Positions 20,538 through 30,672 of a stretch of DNA of 64,000 nucleotides are shown here, piece by piece. The stretch is from positions 173,356 through 237,355 of the forward strand of contig NZ_JABJXT010000006.1 in the NCBI RefSeq assembly GCF_013155295.1. Direction: 5' to 3'. A program made the translations under genes and the position numbers. The notes under the pieces were generated by a model. The model was not told where the DNA came from, searched no databases, and was given only the letters and a program-made list of their open reading frames with translations. This DNA is from Pseudogemmobacter hezensis (GTDB lineage: Bacteria; Pseudomonadota; Alphaproteobacteria; Rhodobacterales; Rhodobacteraceae). Position 1 is the stretch's first letter; each line of letters opens with the position of its first letter.

Positions 20538-21416
20538 TTATGGCGCAGCGCTGCCGGCGCGGTGACGTGTCTCACGGTGCCAGACGTAAAGCCCCGCGCA
20601 GACGATGACGATTGTGCCGACCACCGTCCAGAAATCAGGATATTCGTTGAAAAACAACGCCCCCCACAGCGTTGCCAGCACGACGCCGATATAGCTGAAA
20701 GGCGCGACCAGACCTGCCTCGGCGATTGAAAGCGAGCGGATCATCAGCACCTGGCCCAGGGTGCCGATCATGCCAACAAAGACGAAAAGCGGCAGATCCG
20801 CCATTTCAATCGGTTTCCACACGGCGGGCAGGGCAAGGCCAAAAGCGACGGTGCCAAAAAGGCCGCCCCAGAGCATTGCCGTCCAGACCGGCTCATATTG
20901 GCCGATGCGGCGGGTCAGGATTGAATTGGCAGCAAAAGAGACGGCGGCGGCCAGTGGCAGCAGCGCCCACCAGGTGAAAACCCCGGCTCCGGGGCGCAGG
21001 ATGATCACCGCCCCCGTCAGCGCGACGCCGATCCCGATCAGCCGTCTTGGCCCCAGCCGCTCGCCCAGGAAAAGCGCGGCCCCAAGGGTGACCAGAACCG
21101 GGCTGGTATCGGTGAGGGCGGTCGCCTCGGCAAGGCCGATATGGTTCAGCGAAGAGAAGAACAGCGCCGCAGTCGTGACCTGGAAGAAGGCCCGCATCAG
21201 ATGCAAACGCGGGTATTGGGTACGCATCATCGCTGGCGTCCGGGCCCTCAGAATAAGGGCGACGATCAGCAACTGGCCCAGGAAACGCACCCAGACCACC
21301 TGAGGCGCGGAATAGCGCTGGATCAACCCTTTCGCGCTCGCATCGAGCAGGGTGAATGCCGAGATTGCGAGGATCATCAAAAGGATGCCCCGTGCCGGGT
21401 TTTGTGCGTTTTGCAT
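20538..21416 (-). CDS. DMT-superfamily (EamA) transporter
   Basis: About 292 residues with ten hydrophobic segments in two EamA repeats. The first has LLDASAKGLIQRY and the second VSFAANSILTRRIGQYEPVW and GLVAPFSYIGVVLATLWGALFFNEYPD. Members of this superfamily export or import small metabolites; the substrate cannot be told from sequence. Start ATG at 21416 (MQNAQNPARG) is preferred over an upstream in-frame Met at 21455. It converges on the DUF1223 gene with just the tandem duplication between. Confidence 0.85.
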   Translation of the reverse strand: MQNAQNPARGILLMILAISAFTLLDASAKGLIQRYSAPQVVWVRFLGQLLIVALILRARTPAMMRTQYPRLHLMRAFFQVTTAALFFSSLNHIGLAEATALTDTSPVLVTLGAALFLGERLGPRRLIGIGVALTGAVIILRPGAGVFTWWALLPLAAAVSFAANSILTRRIGQYEPVWTAMLWGGLFGTVAFGLALPAVWKPIEMADLPLFVFVGMIGTLGQVLMIRSLSIAEAGLVAPFSYIGVVLATLWGALFFNEYPDFWTVVGTIVIVCAGLYVWHRETRHRAGSAAP

Positions 21417-21940
21417 GATGTCGGCAAGGCTAGTGAGGCGTAGAGGAAGACACAAGAGGCAGGCCCCGGACTGTTGCAGCTGAGGGGGAAAAAGAAAGCT
21501 GCCTGTGGCCAGTCCCGGATGGATTGCAGTCTGGGCCTGCCATGCGGATCACAGGGATAACCGCTGGCCCGGTGCCTGGCCCGGCGTATGGCGTGCCTGG
21601 CAATTGAGGTGCCTGGCAATTGAAGTGCCCGGCAATTGAAGTGTCTGGTGCTCAGGTCCAGGCTGTACAAGGTCAGGCCGTAAAAGTACTGCAGATCTGG
21701 CTGAAGCATCTGAGAGGGGCGGCTCTGAAAGGGGCTCTGGCGGATAAATCTGGCAGAGGCAGACCGACCGCGGCAGCTTTCGGGGTATGCCGCAAGCCGA
21801 TCTGCAAACCGTGAACAGACGGCGGGATGGCCTGCTACGGTCTGCTTGTGGGGCCATGGGCGCGAACTGTTGTACGAGATGCGGCAACGGGCTGGCTGGC
21901 GGCCGGGCAGATGCGGGCGGGCGAGGAAGGGCGCGGGGGG
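21417..21940. other. Intergenic stretch upstream of the DMT transporter gene
   Basis: About 520 bases between the DMT transporter start and the end of the fliG-like gene (both on the minus strand). It holds a 16-bp tandem array (21593-21648). I see no credible gene in it on either strand. Confidence 0.5.
21593..21648. repeat. 16-bp tandem array
   Basis: Three units of GTGCCTGGCAATTGAR (21593-21608, 21609-21624, 21625-21640), the third with one change, and the start of a fourth. Degenerate CCTGGCCCGG-like copies precede it. Confidence 0.9.
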
Positions 21941-23041
21941 CTATTCGGTATCTTCGGGCATCATCATAACCAGCTCTCCTTGTGATTCGAGCGTGCGGGC
22001 GGCGCCGACAATCTCGGCCATCGCCGCCTCGCCATCGCGGTCTTTGACCTTTGCGGCTTGCTCGACCTCTTCGCGGATGTTCTGCGCCATCCGTTGCGAG
22101 ATACAGGCGAGAATGAATTCACTCGCCGCCTCAAGCGCGGGCTTGCCCCTGCTATAGGCAACGGCCGTCACCAGCGTGGCCTGATCAATAAGGCGCGCCA
22201 CTTTCGGAATGTCACGGCCAGAGACCCGCGCCGGGAAATGCGCGAAGGTGAAGATGGACCGCCGCACCTCTTCGGCGAAGCCCGCATCCTCATCTTCCAG
22301 ACCCTTCAGCACATCCTCGCGCACCTGGGCGGGGGCGATGTTCAGGATGGCGCCCACCCGCTCGACCGGGCCGCGATCAAAGGCCTTCAGCGGTTGCGCA
22401 TCAATCTGGCCGAGCACGGCGATGCCGATACGGCGCACCGTTTCGGGATCGGTATTCGCGGTTTGGGACACCGCAAAAGCGATTCGTCGCGCCCGCTCGC
22501 CCGGCAGCTTGCCCAGAAATTCGGCCGCTTTTTGCACCGGCATTTTTGAGAGGATCACCGCCGCGACCTCGGCCGCCTCATTCTCCAGAAGCGGCACCAG
22601 CCGTTCTGGCGACAGCGAGGCCAGGCGATCCCAGGGATCCCCGCGCGAGCCAACGCCGACCTTGCGCCGCAAGCGGCTGGCGGTGGTTTGCGAGATATGG
22701 CCATCCATCGCGTTCAGCGCGCCCTCAAGCCCGCCGGGAAAGGCGAGGCCGACAGAATCCAACTCGGACATGAATTCAGAGACCACCTGATCCAGGGTTT
22801 CACGGTCCACCAGCCGCATCTGGCCCATCTGTTCGGCCAGCGCCGTCTGCAGATGGTCTGGCAGCTGCGCAATCGGCAGCTCTGCCCCCTGCGCCAGCAG
22901 GTAACGCACGACCACCGCTGCCTTTTCCCGTGCATTCAGCATCCGGCGCGTGCTGCCCGCCCCATAATTGCCAAAGGCCAATCCCGGTGTCATCGACCGT
23001 TGCGCGGGGTTTATCCGTGCCAGCGGAAGTCCTTGAGTCAT
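21941..23041 (-). CDS. Orphan FliG-like flagellar motor switch protein
   Basis: 366 residues. The N-terminal part (LNAREKAAVVVRYLLAQGAELPIAQLPD) and the middle/C-terminal ARM-type repeats with LENEAAEVAAVILSKMPVQKAAEFLGKLPGERA-type wording correspond to FliG domains; VILSKMPVQKAAEFL and VARLIDQATLVTAVAY are the clearest pieces. FliG is the torque-receiving rotor protein beneath the flagellar MS ring. No other flagellar gene lies in the window. The charged torque helix of FliG-C is only partly kept, so it may be a divergent paralogue rather than a working motor part. Neighbours are unrelated (DMT transporter, purB). Confidence 0.75.
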   Translation of the reverse strand: MTQGLPLARINPAQRSMTPGLAFGNYGAGSTRRMLNAREKAAVVVRYLLAQGAELPIAQLPDHLQTALAEQMGQMRLVDRETLDQVVSEFMSELDSVGLAFPGGLEGALNAMDGHISQTTASRLRRKVGVGSRGDPWDRLASLSPERLVPLLENEAAEVAAVILSKMPVQKAAEFLGKLPGERARRIAFAVSQTANTDPETVRRIGIAVLGQIDAQPLKAFDRGPVERVGAILNIAPAQVREDVLKGLEDEDAGFAEEVRRSIFTFAHFPARVSGRDIPKVARLIDQATLVTAVAYSRGKPALEAASEFILACISQRMAQNIREEVEQAAKVKDRDGEAAMAEIVGAARTLESQGELVMMMPEDTE

Positions 23042-23179
23042 TGCTGTCTCCGCAGTCGTCTCTTTGCGGTGACTTTGGCATGGCCTGATTAACCAGTGGT
23101 TTCGATCAGCCCGGTCGCGCCGGAAAAATTCGCCGCCCGCATGTATTCTGTGACGAAATCCCGCGCAGATCGGGCAGGG

Positions 23180-23371
23180 TCAGCTCATCAGCGGCAGGCA
23201 AAGGCCTGATTCTTCGCTCCAGACCATGCCCTCGCCGCAATCGGCGGCAGAGCTGGCCTCGGGGAGGCTGCAGCTTTGGGCCTGGGCTGCAAGCGGCAAC
23301 AGGGTGAAAGCGGCGGCCAGCAGCGCTGTGCGTGGCGACAGAATGGTGGGGTGGGGCAGGGTTCTGGACAT
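23180..23371 (-). CDS. Small secreted cysteine-rich protein near purB
   Basis: 63 residues from ATG 23371: a Sec signal peptide (TALLAAAFTLLPLAAQAQS) then a mature part of about 35 residues with three Cys (SCSLPEASSAADCGEGMVWSEESGLCLP cut into CSLPE, DCGEGMVW and GLCLPL). The pattern C..AxxCxxGxVWdxxxxxC matches small chitin/carbohydrate-binding-like proteins often found beside purB in Rhodobacteraceae; I recall that pattern from general knowledge. Function is unknown. It is on the same strand as purB, after the purB terminator. Confidence 0.65.
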   Translation of the reverse strand: MSRTLPHPTILSPRTALLAAAFTLLPLAAQAQSCSLPEASSAADCGEGMVWSEESGLCLPLMS

Positions 23372-23420
23372 CAGACGACACTCAGGCAGGGGGAACACAG
23401 CGGTCAGCCTAGCACGAATC

Positions 23421-23451
23421 AAAACACCGGGGCGTAAAATCCCCGGTGTTT
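23421..23451 (-). terminator. Rho-independent terminator of purB
   Basis: AAACACCGGGG (23422-23432) pairs with CCCCGGTGTTT (23441-23451) around an 8-base loop. On the minus strand the stem ends in a T-run. It lies 28 bases beyond the purB stop. Confidence 0.9.
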
Positions 23452-23478
23452 CAGGTAGGGAATTGCTGTGGTGGCGGC

Positions 23479-24783
<1,305 letters not shown>

Positions 24784-24856
24784 CACGAACCTCTGAATGG
24801 CGGCGGGGATGGGCTTCCCTTAAAGAGCGGTCGGGGCAGGTGCAAGCAATCGGGCA

Positions 24857-25222
24857 ATGATGATGCAAACAATCCGCAAGGTCGTGACGGCCGTGATGAT
24901 GCTGGCTGGCGGCTTTTCCGGGCTTACCGGGGGGGCGGCCCTGGCGGGTGACTGGGTCGGGATACCCGATGATGCGCTGGCCGGGGCGCTGGTCTCGCGT
25001 GAAATGCGCTTTGAAGATGGCAGCAGCTGGGGATTTTTTGCCGATGGGCGGGTGATCTCGGGCGATTTCTGGGGCCGCTGGAGCCAGGGAGATGAGGCCC
25101 TGTGCCTGATCTGGCCCGATGCCGAGGCGGTCTGTTACCAGGTCGAGATCAACGGGATCGACCTGCGCTTTACCCCGGTTGCGGGCGGCCCTGCACGGAT
25201 CGCCCGGTATAACGACCTCTGA
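24857..25222 (+). CDS. Small secreted protein of unknown function
   Basis: 121 residues (the start is a run of three ATG codons, so the true length may be 119). A signal peptide covers about residues 1-30 (VTAVMMLAGGFSGLTGGAALA-GD). The mature domain is a short beta-rich sequence: MRFEDGSSWGFFADGRVISGDFWGRWSQGDEALCLIW, with two Cys (LCLIW and VCYQV) that may form a disulfide. I know no function. It is transcribed away from purB and ends before a clear terminator. Confidence 0.7.
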   Translation: MMMQTIRKVVTAVMMLAGGFSGLTGGAALAGDWVGIPDDALAGALVSREMRFEDGSSWGFFADGRVISGDFWGRWSQGDEALCLIWPDAEAVCYQVEINGIDLRFTPVAGGPARIARYNDL

Positions 25223-25301
25223 GATCTCTTAGGCCGTCGGGGGGGGCTTTCCGGCCCCTGCCTTTAGGCGGCACAGTTTACCGGGTTTTTTGTAAAATCT
25301 G

Positions 25302-25330
25302 GCCCCCGAGAGCGGGGGCAGCGTTTTTTT
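25302..25330 (+). terminator. Rho-independent terminator after the small secreted protein
   Basis: GCCCCC (25302-25307) pairs with GGGGGC (25314-25319), followed by GCG and seven T residues to 25330. Confidence 0.8.
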
Positions 25331-25384
25331 AACCTTCATCAGCCAGGCTGCAGAGAGAATCTCCGGGGTCTGAAAGGGGCGCTG

Positions 25385-26146
25385 ATGAAACTGATGCTGC
25401 GGGCTGCAGATCGAATTGACGGCCATGTCCGCCCGCCAAAGGGGCGCAACTGGGCCGCGGCCCCGGATGCTGTGCTGCATGATGATATGGGGGGCGGCGC
25501 CACGCCAGGTATGGCGGCGCAGACGGGGGTCTTGCCGCGCCCCTGGCGGGTGCCCGGTTTTCAACGGCCAGAGCGGCTTGGCCGCGCGGATTGGCTGATG
25601 CGCGGCTTTTCGCTTTTGGCCTCAGACGGGCATCAGGCGCTGACGCTGGCGACGCTGTGTGACTGCGCGGGCGGCTCGCGTGCGGGGTTCCTGGGTCTTT
25701 TCGGTGAGGTTGCGGATTTCCGCGCAGAAATGATCGCGCTATGGGAAAGCACCGGCTTGCAGGCCGAGGTCGGTCCGCATCCCGGGCAGACGGTGCTTTC
25801 CTGTTTTCTCGGCCTGGCGGCAGAGACGGCCGCCCCGCAGCCGCTGCCTGCCGGGGGGGAGGATCAACCCGGTTCGGTTGTTGTCGAACGGGCGATCCGG
25901 GTTTGGGCGCAGGCTGATGCGCTGGTGGCCAGGGCCCTGGCACGTGTCGAATGCCACCGGGTGGCGCAGCTGCGCGGGCTTTTGGTTTCGGCTGGCCTGT
26001 CCGCGCCCCGCGCCCAGGAGCGGGCAGAGGTGTTTTATGCGGCCCGGGTTGGTTTCGACGCCTTGCAGGCAAGCATGGGAATCACCGGCGAGGGGGCAAT
26101 GCGCGCATTGGCCATTGCAATCCTGGGTGGCAAAATCTCTGTTTAA
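25385..26146 (+). CDS. TetR-like transcription regulator
   Basis: 253 residues. After about 60 unstructured residues (with RPPKGRNWAAAP), a TetR-type helix-turn-helix is seen at about residues 65-115: RADWLMRGFSLLASDGHQALTLATLCDCAGGSRAGFLGLFGEVADFRAEMIALWE, where LTLATLCDCAGGSRAGFLGLF is the recognition helix region (compare LTxxxLxxxxGxxxGxFYxHF). The C-terminal helical part has Cys-free Ala/Val-rich helices that would bind a ligand. Its target is unknown; it may regulate itself or neighbours. Confidence 0.65.
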   Translation: MKLMLRAADRIDGHVRPPKGRNWAAAPDAVLHDDMGGGATPGMAAQTGVLPRPWRVPGFQRPERLGRADWLMRGFSLLASDGHQALTLATLCDCAGGSRAGFLGLFGEVADFRAEMIALWESTGLQAEVGPHPGQTVLSCFLGLAAETAAPQPLPAGGEDQPGSVVVERAIRVWAQADALVARALARVECHRVAQLRGLLVSAGLSAPRAQERAEVFYAARVGFDALQASMGITGEGAMRALAIAILGGKISV

Positions 26147-26511
26147 TGCGCGGAACGCGAGGGTAGGCTGATCCCGTTTGCACGGTGATTGATCCGTCTA
26201 CAGAGAGGGCGATGCCCCTGGTCGGTCTTTGTTGAGTGATCAGAAATTGTGACATATTTTTGACGCAATTGCGCCATTCGCTGCGCATATTTTTGCCCGC
26301 ATCAGAGGAAACCATGGCGCAAAGATGGCCCTGCTTGTCTGCGCAGCCCTTGAAGATGCCAGATCGGCAAGGGTCAGGCGTCCAAAGAGCAGGCTGCCAA
26401 AGAGTAAGGTCAGACGCCATATTTTCCAGGCCTCTGCCAGGGGACGGTTGGACGTCTGGCGCCTGGGCCAGAGGTTGTGACGTAACGGAACTATAGTGAC
26501 GGGTATTGTAA
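26147..26511. other. Intergenic stretch before the hypothetical gene at 26512
   Basis: 365 bases with a locally A/T-rich part (26236-26300). No convincing gene on either strand. It probably carries the promoter of the next gene. Confidence 0.45.
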
Positions 26512-27291
26512 ATGAACGGCGAGCGTAACGAGTCCCGCCCGGCCATCTGGGCCAGGGGCAGTCAGACACCTCCTTTCGATCCGCGTGCCTTTGCCCGGAC
26601 TGCGCTGAAAATCGGGCGCGAAACGGTGGCTGGCATACTCTCGCGTTGTGGCAAATCGGCAGAAAGCGTCGGCGGTGAGCTGAGCCAGGGGCGTCTGCGG
26701 ATCCCCGAGGACAGGCTTGGCCGCACCGGACGCTATCTTCCCTCGGCCGAAAGCACGGGCCGCGCGGTATTTGGCGGCGCGGGTATTCTGAAACGCGCGG
26801 CCGAGGTCGCGCAACCCAACCTTAACGCCTATGCCCCTGAAGAGGTCGGAAGTCGGATCGAAACCGCCTATCGGGATCTGTTCCGAACCGCTGATCAGTT
26901 GGCACCGCAAGGCGACACCGTATCGCGGGCCGCCGCGCCACCACAGGCGCCGCAAGACAGGGCCGGGGCAGATGAGTTGGCCTCGATCCGTGCGCTGATG
27001 ACCGCATCCCCCGCTGAGGTGGAACCCCTGCACGGGTCCGCAGAGCACGGGGTTGCCGATCACGGGCCTGCCAATCACGGCAGGACTGCATCACATGGGG
27101 CAGAGAGCGCTTCGCCGGGGCAGGCGGACAATCCTTCCCTGGCCGGGCGCTTCAAAGAGGCGCTGCATGAGGGGGCGGCCAGGGTTATCGGCTATTGGAT
27201 GATCGTATTTGCCATCCCCTATGGCGCGGTTCGCGCCGGGATTGCCCATCTGAAGGGCGAGGATCTGCGCCGCAACCCGAATTCTGAATAG
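26512..27291 (+). CDS. Hypothetical protein with pentapeptide HG repeats and a C-terminal membrane helix
   Basis: 259 residues, not recognised. The N-terminal part is charged and Gly/Arg-rich, with two short hydrophobic patches. Residues about 173-196 carry a five-residue repeat (HGSAE, HGVAD, HGPAN, HGRTA, SHG), coded by a 15-base tandem duplication. The only likely transmembrane helix lies near the C-terminus (VIGYWMIVFAIPYGAVRAGIAHL), followed by a short charged tail. This looks like a tail-anchored or membrane-associated factor. Its stop codon is in another tandem repeat (27286-27326). Confidence 0.65.
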   Translation: MNGERNESRPAIWARGSQTPPFDPRAFARTALKIGRETVAGILSRCGKSAESVGGELSQGRLRIPEDRLGRTGRYLPSAESTGRAVFGGAGILKRAAEVAQPNLNAYAPEEVGSRIETAYRDLFRTADQLAPQGDTVSRAAAPPQAPQDRAGADELASIRALMTASPAEVEPLHGSAEHGVADHGPANHGRTASHGAESASPGQADNPSLAGRFKEALHEGAARVIGYWMIVFAIPYGAVRAGIAHLKGEDLRRNPNSE

Positions 27292-27326
27292 CGCCGAATC
27301 CGAATAGCGCCGAATTCGAATAGCGG
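27286..27326. repeat. 16-bp tandem array across a stop codon
   Basis: Units GAATAGCGCCGAATYC at 27286-27301 and 27302-27317, plus the first 9 bases of a third. The first unit contains the TAG stop of the upstream gene. Confidence 0.92.
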
Positions 27327-27412
27327 ATGGGCCGCAGCTGATCCCTTGAGCGGAGGGATTGGCCAGCTTTGAAAAAAAGCCCGCCCATCCGTTTGGTCCT
27401 GCTGGCGGCCTG

Positions 27413-28219
27413 CTAATGCACGGCTGCCAGCAGGGTCGCATGTTCCTCTGCCGTGACCGTATCAGAGCGCACCTGCCAGGTGTGGATGCTGAAAACCACC
27501 GCGCGGCTGACGGGCAGGCGGATCAGGCACTGCTTTTCGCACCTTATGAAAAGATGATGAACGGGGCGGGGGCGTGGCTCGCCCTCGGGGCGGGGCTGAT
27601 GCAGCTCGGCATCGTCATAGGTCAGGAAATTCATCCGCCACAGCGGCTGTTCCGGGCGGATCGCATCAAAAAGCCGCTGCACACCGCGGGCCAGGCGCTC
27701 ATCATAGGGCTCTACCGGCACATGGATGCGCAAAAGCGAGCGGCCTATCTTTTGCGACAGCATCCAGCTGGCCGGAAAACACAGCATCGCCCCGGTCAGC
27801 ACATGGCTGCCCGCTTCGGTCTGGTCGCTGTCGGGCACTTCAAGGATGCACAGATCCTCTTGCACAAGGCGGCCCAGTGTCAGCAGTGGCTGCGCCGGAT
27901 CCGGCCGCACCTGCACCCCATCCGGGCGGGTGATCAGCCCATCCGCGAAACTATAGCCCGGATCGCGGGCCAGACGCGCCAGAATCACCTCATAGAGCTC
28001 ATCCGCGGCGGCCTGCGCCCGGGGAAGCAGCGCGTGAACGCGGTCGGGCTGGTTCAGGATCAGCGCATCGCGCCGCGCCATCTGCCCGACAAAGGCCTCA
28101 TCGCGGCTGATCCAGCTGTCATCGGTCAGCGGCTGGATCCCGGGCAGGCGGGCGCTGCGCGGATCCATCCAGGGCAGCAGGGGAAGGCGGTTTTGCGAGA
28201 TGGCGTGATCGGCTGTCAT
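27413..28219 (-). CDS. DUF3445 protein (heme-dependent oxidative N-demethylase alpha-like)
   Basis: About 268 residues, starting at ATG 28219 (MTADHAIS). The DUF3445 family block includes LPLLPWMDPRSARLPGIQPL, LVQEDLCILE, MLCFPASWMLSQKIGRSL, IHVPVEPYDERLA, FLTYDDAELHQ and FIRCEKQCLIRLPVSRAVVFSIHTW. Characterised relatives are the alpha subunits of heme-dependent oxidative N-demethylases; the other subunits are not next to it here, so the actual role is unsure. It follows the tig terminator on the same strand. Confidence 0.85.
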   Translation of the reverse strand: MTADHAISQNRLPLLPWMDPRSARLPGIQPLTDDSWISRDEAFVGQMARRDALILNQPDRVHALLPRAQAAADELYEVILARLARDPGYSFADGLITRPDGVQVRPDPAQPLLTLGRLVQEDLCILEVPDSDQTEAGSHVLTGAMLCFPASWMLSQKIGRSLLRIHVPVEPYDERLARGVQRLFDAIRPEQPLWRMNFLTYDDAELHQPRPEGEPRPRPVHHLFIRCEKQCLIRLPVSRAVVFSIHTWQVRSDTVTAEEHATLLAAVH

Positions 28220-28272
28220 GGCGGCAAATCTAGCCGGGGCCGCAGGGCGGCGAAAGCCCCGCCGCATTGAAA

Positions 28273-28297
28273 AAGGCCGCATCAGGGATGCGGCCTT
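28273..28297 (-). terminator. Terminator of tig
   Basis: AAGGCCGCATC (28273-28283) pairs with GATGCGGCCTT (28287-28297). On the minus strand the stem is followed by a T-run. It lies about 50 bases past the tig stop. Confidence 0.88.
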
Positions 28298-28348
28298 CCT
28301 CATTCCGTATCGCCGGGAAAATCCCCCGCGATCAGATCCGGTCAGGGA

Positions 28349-29683
28349 TCAAAGCTCGTCAAGCGCCTCGACGGCCTTTTGCAGATCGTCTTTCGAGACT
28401 TCTTTCTCGCTTACCTTGGCAAGACCCACGATGTGATCGACGACCTTGTCTTCAAAGATCGGCGCGCGCAGCTGCTGCTGGATTTGCGGGTTTTTCTGCA
28501 CGAACTCGAAGTAAGCGCGCTCCTGGCCCGGATATTGGCGGGCGGTCTGGATCACGGCCTGGGTCATTTCGGCGTCAGTGACGGTGACCTCGGCTTTGCG
28601 GCCGATTTCAGCCAGCAAGAGGCCCAGACGCACGCGACGCTCGGCGAGCTTCTTATGCTCGTCGGTGGCTTCGATATTGCCGTGGTTGTGGCCGTGCTCT
28701 TCGGGGTGCTCTTCATGCCACAGCTGATGCGCGATCTGGCTGGCTTCTGCCTCGACCAGTTTCGAGGGCAGCTCGAACGAGACCAGACCGTCCAGCTGAT
28801 CCAGCAGCGCACGCTTCAGAACGGCACGCGAGGCGCCTTTGTATTCCGATTCAAGGCGCTCACCGATCTGGGTTTTCAGCGCGGCCAGATCTTCGGCACC
28901 GAATTTCTTGGCCAGCTCGTCGTCGATCTCGGCGGCTTTCGGCGCTTTGACTTCATGGACGGTGCATTTGAACAGGGCTTCCTTGCCCGCCAGATGCGCT
29001 GCACCATATTCGGCCGGGAAGGTCACTTTGACTTCGACATCGTCGCCTGCTTTGGCGCCAACCAGCTGTTCCTCGAAACCGGGGATGAAGCTGTTCGAGC
29101 CCAGAACCAGCGGATAGCCCTCGCCTTTGCCGCCTTCAAATGCCTCGCCATCGACGAAGCCTTCAAAGTCGATCACGACCTGGTCGCCGTCTTTGGCTTT
29201 CGAGCCCTTCTTGCGGGCCTCAAAATCCTTGGCATTGTCTGCGAGGTTTTTCAGCGCCTCTTCGACATCAGCTTCGGCCGCTTTCACGACCAGCTTTTCC
29301 AGCGTCACTTTCGAGGTGTCGAGTTCCGGGATCTCGGGGAGGATTTCATAGGAAACCTCAACCACGACGTCCTTCTCGGGCGACCAGCTTTCGCCTTCGA
29401 CCATTTTCACATCGGGCTGCAGCGCCGGACGGTCGCCGGTGGCCTCGAAGTGGTCTTTCATCGCGCCGTCAACGGCGTCTTGCATGGCATCGCCAAGCAT
29501 CTTGTCGCCAAATTGCTTTTTCAGGATCGCCAGCGGCACCTTGCCCTTGCGGAAGCCTTTGATCTCGACCTGGGGCTGTGCCTCCAGAAGCTTTTCCTGG
29601 ACTTTGGCGTCCAGCTCAGCTGCGGTCACCGTGATGGTATAGCCGCGCTTCAGGCCGTCTTTCAGGGTCTCGGTGACCTGCAT
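28349..29683 (-). CDS. tig: Trigger factor
   Basis: 444 residues from ATG 29683. The ribosome-binding loop GFRKGKVP sits at residues 43-50. The middle is an FKBP-type peptidyl-prolyl isomerase domain ([33 protein letters not shown] wording around residues 160-200). A C-terminal arm domain follows. It binds nascent chains at the ribosome exit tunnel. A small His-rich stretch ([13 protein letters not shown]) in the C-terminal region is notable but lies in a variable loop. It is downstream of tRNA-Leu on the minus strand. Confidence 0.95.
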   Translation of the reverse strand: MQVTETLKDGLKRGYTITVTAAELDAKVQEKLLEAQPQVEIKGFRKGKVPLAILKKQFGDKMLGDAMQDAVDGAMKDHFEATGDRPALQPDVKMVEGESWSPEKDVVVEVSYEILPEIPELDTSKVTLEKLVVKAAEADVEEALKNLADNAKDFEARKKGSKAKDGDQVVIDFEGFVDGEAFEGGKGEGYPLVLGSNSFIPGFEEQLVGAKAGDDVEVKVTFPAEYGAAHLAGKEALFKCTVHEVKAPKAAEIDDELAKKFGAEDLAALKTQIGERLESEYKGASRAVLKRALLDQLDGLVSFELPSKLVEAEASQIAHQLWHEEHPEEHGHNHGNIEATDEHKKLAERRVRLGLLLAEIGRKAEVTVTDAEMTQAVIQTARQYPGQERAYFEFVQKNPQIQQQLRAPIFEDKVVDHIVGLAKVSEKEVSKDDLQKAVEALDEL

Positions 29684-29708
29684 GTCTCTAACCTTCCCAA
29701 TCCTCAAA

Positions 29709-29793
29709 TGGTGCGGGTGGAGGGACTTGAACCCCCACGCCGTAAGGCGCCGGAACCTAAATCCGGTGCGTCTGCCAATTCCGCCACACCCGC
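29709..29793 (-). tRNA. tRNA-Leu (anticodon TAG)
   Basis: 85 bases with the CCA end encoded. The acceptor stem is GCGGGTG/CACCCGC, the T-loop is GGTTCAAGT, a long class II variable arm (GGCGCCTTACGGCGT) is present as expected for tRNA-Leu, and the anticodon loop reads TTTAGGT around TAG. The 5' end is at 29793. Confidence 0.97.
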
Positions 29794-29820
29794 ACGTTCC
29801 TGTTCCTCCGGGATAAGAAA

Positions 29821-29857
29821 CGGGGGCATGCCCGCCTTGTGGTCAGGCATGCCCCCG
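29821..29857 (-). terminator. Hairpin upstream of tRNA-Leu
   Basis: A perfect 12-base stem, CGGGGGCATGCC (29821-29832) and its complement (29846-29857). On the minus strand it is followed by TTTCTTAT, so it resembles a weak terminator located in the divergent gap, upstream of tRNA-Leu. Confidence 0.6.
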
Positions 29858-30077
29858 TGAAAAACCCGGAAAATCCGCGCCCTTCTAGCAAAGGCCTTGA
29901 ATGGATGCGAGAGGAAAATCATTGCCACATTGCTGCCACATCCTGTGCCCATCCCGGGCACATCAGGGCCGGGATGAGGCGCAAAAGCCTGGAAATAAGC
30001 GCAGGCCCGTCCCATTCCTGCCACAGTCCGGTGTGAAACATGGTCGCAGGATACAAGTTAAGCAGGGACTCGGGACC

Positions 30078-30563
30078 ATGATCATCGAAAGCCTCCTCAG
30101 CGTCGAAACCGACACTCTGGCTGCCGAAGTCTCTGCTGAGGCAGGCATTACCAGCGGGACCACGGTTCTGACGCTTGAGGGCGAGCTGCCGGTTCAGTTC
30201 CTGTCAGCCGGGGATCGCGTCATCACCCGCTCGGGCGCTAAGGTTCTGAAATCGGTAGAGGTTTCCGTTCTGCGCAATGCTGAAATGATCCGCGTCAGCG
30301 CTTCGGCTCTGGGTCATGACCGCCCCGAGGCCGACTGCTTTATCGCCCCCGGCCAGAAGATCCTGCTGCGCGACTGGCGGGCAAAAGCCCTCTATGGCAA
30401 GGATGTTGCCATGGTTGAGGCGCGTCGTCTTTGCGACGGCGATTATGTCCGCCCCGAGGCTGTTTCGGAAATCCGCCTCTTCACCCTGCAATTCGATCAG
30501 GACGAAGTGATCTATGCCGGCGGGCTGGAACTGGCCTGCGAAACTGCAAAAGTTTCTGCCTGA
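30078..30563 (+). CDS. Hint-domain protein (Hint_2 type)
   Basis: 161 residues from ATG 30078 (GGGAC upstream). The core is a Hint (hedgehog/intein) domain: GITSGTTVLTLEGELPVQFLSAGDRVITRSG, with ECFIAPGQKILL-like and YAGGLELA as the later elements. The usual catalytic Cys or Ser at the first position of the Hint block is not obvious here (Gly/Thr-rich), so self-processing activity is doubtful. Stand-alone Hint proteins of unknown role are typical of Rhodobacteraceae. It is divergent from the tRNA-tig segment. Confidence 0.7.
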   Translation: MIIESLLSVETDTLAAEVSAEAGITSGTTVLTLEGELPVQFLSAGDRVITRSGAKVLKSVEVSVLRNAEMIRVSASALGHDRPEADCFIAPGQKILLRDWRAKALYGKDVAMVEARRLCDGDYVRPEAVSEIRLFTLQFDQDEVIYAGGLELACETAKVSA

Positions 30564-30672
30564 GAAATCGTTTCCGCCTGAGAATCTGGCTGATCCTATA
30601 AATCAACCAATGCGGCCCGCCTGTGCGGGTCTGACTGGAAAGCGCGGTGCCCCCGGGGCTGCTGCGCTTTGT

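Noticed and set aside
26082..26546. Minus-strand frame upstream of the hypothetical gene at 26512
   Set aside because: No family similarity and no ribosome site; overlaps the end of the TetR-like gene.
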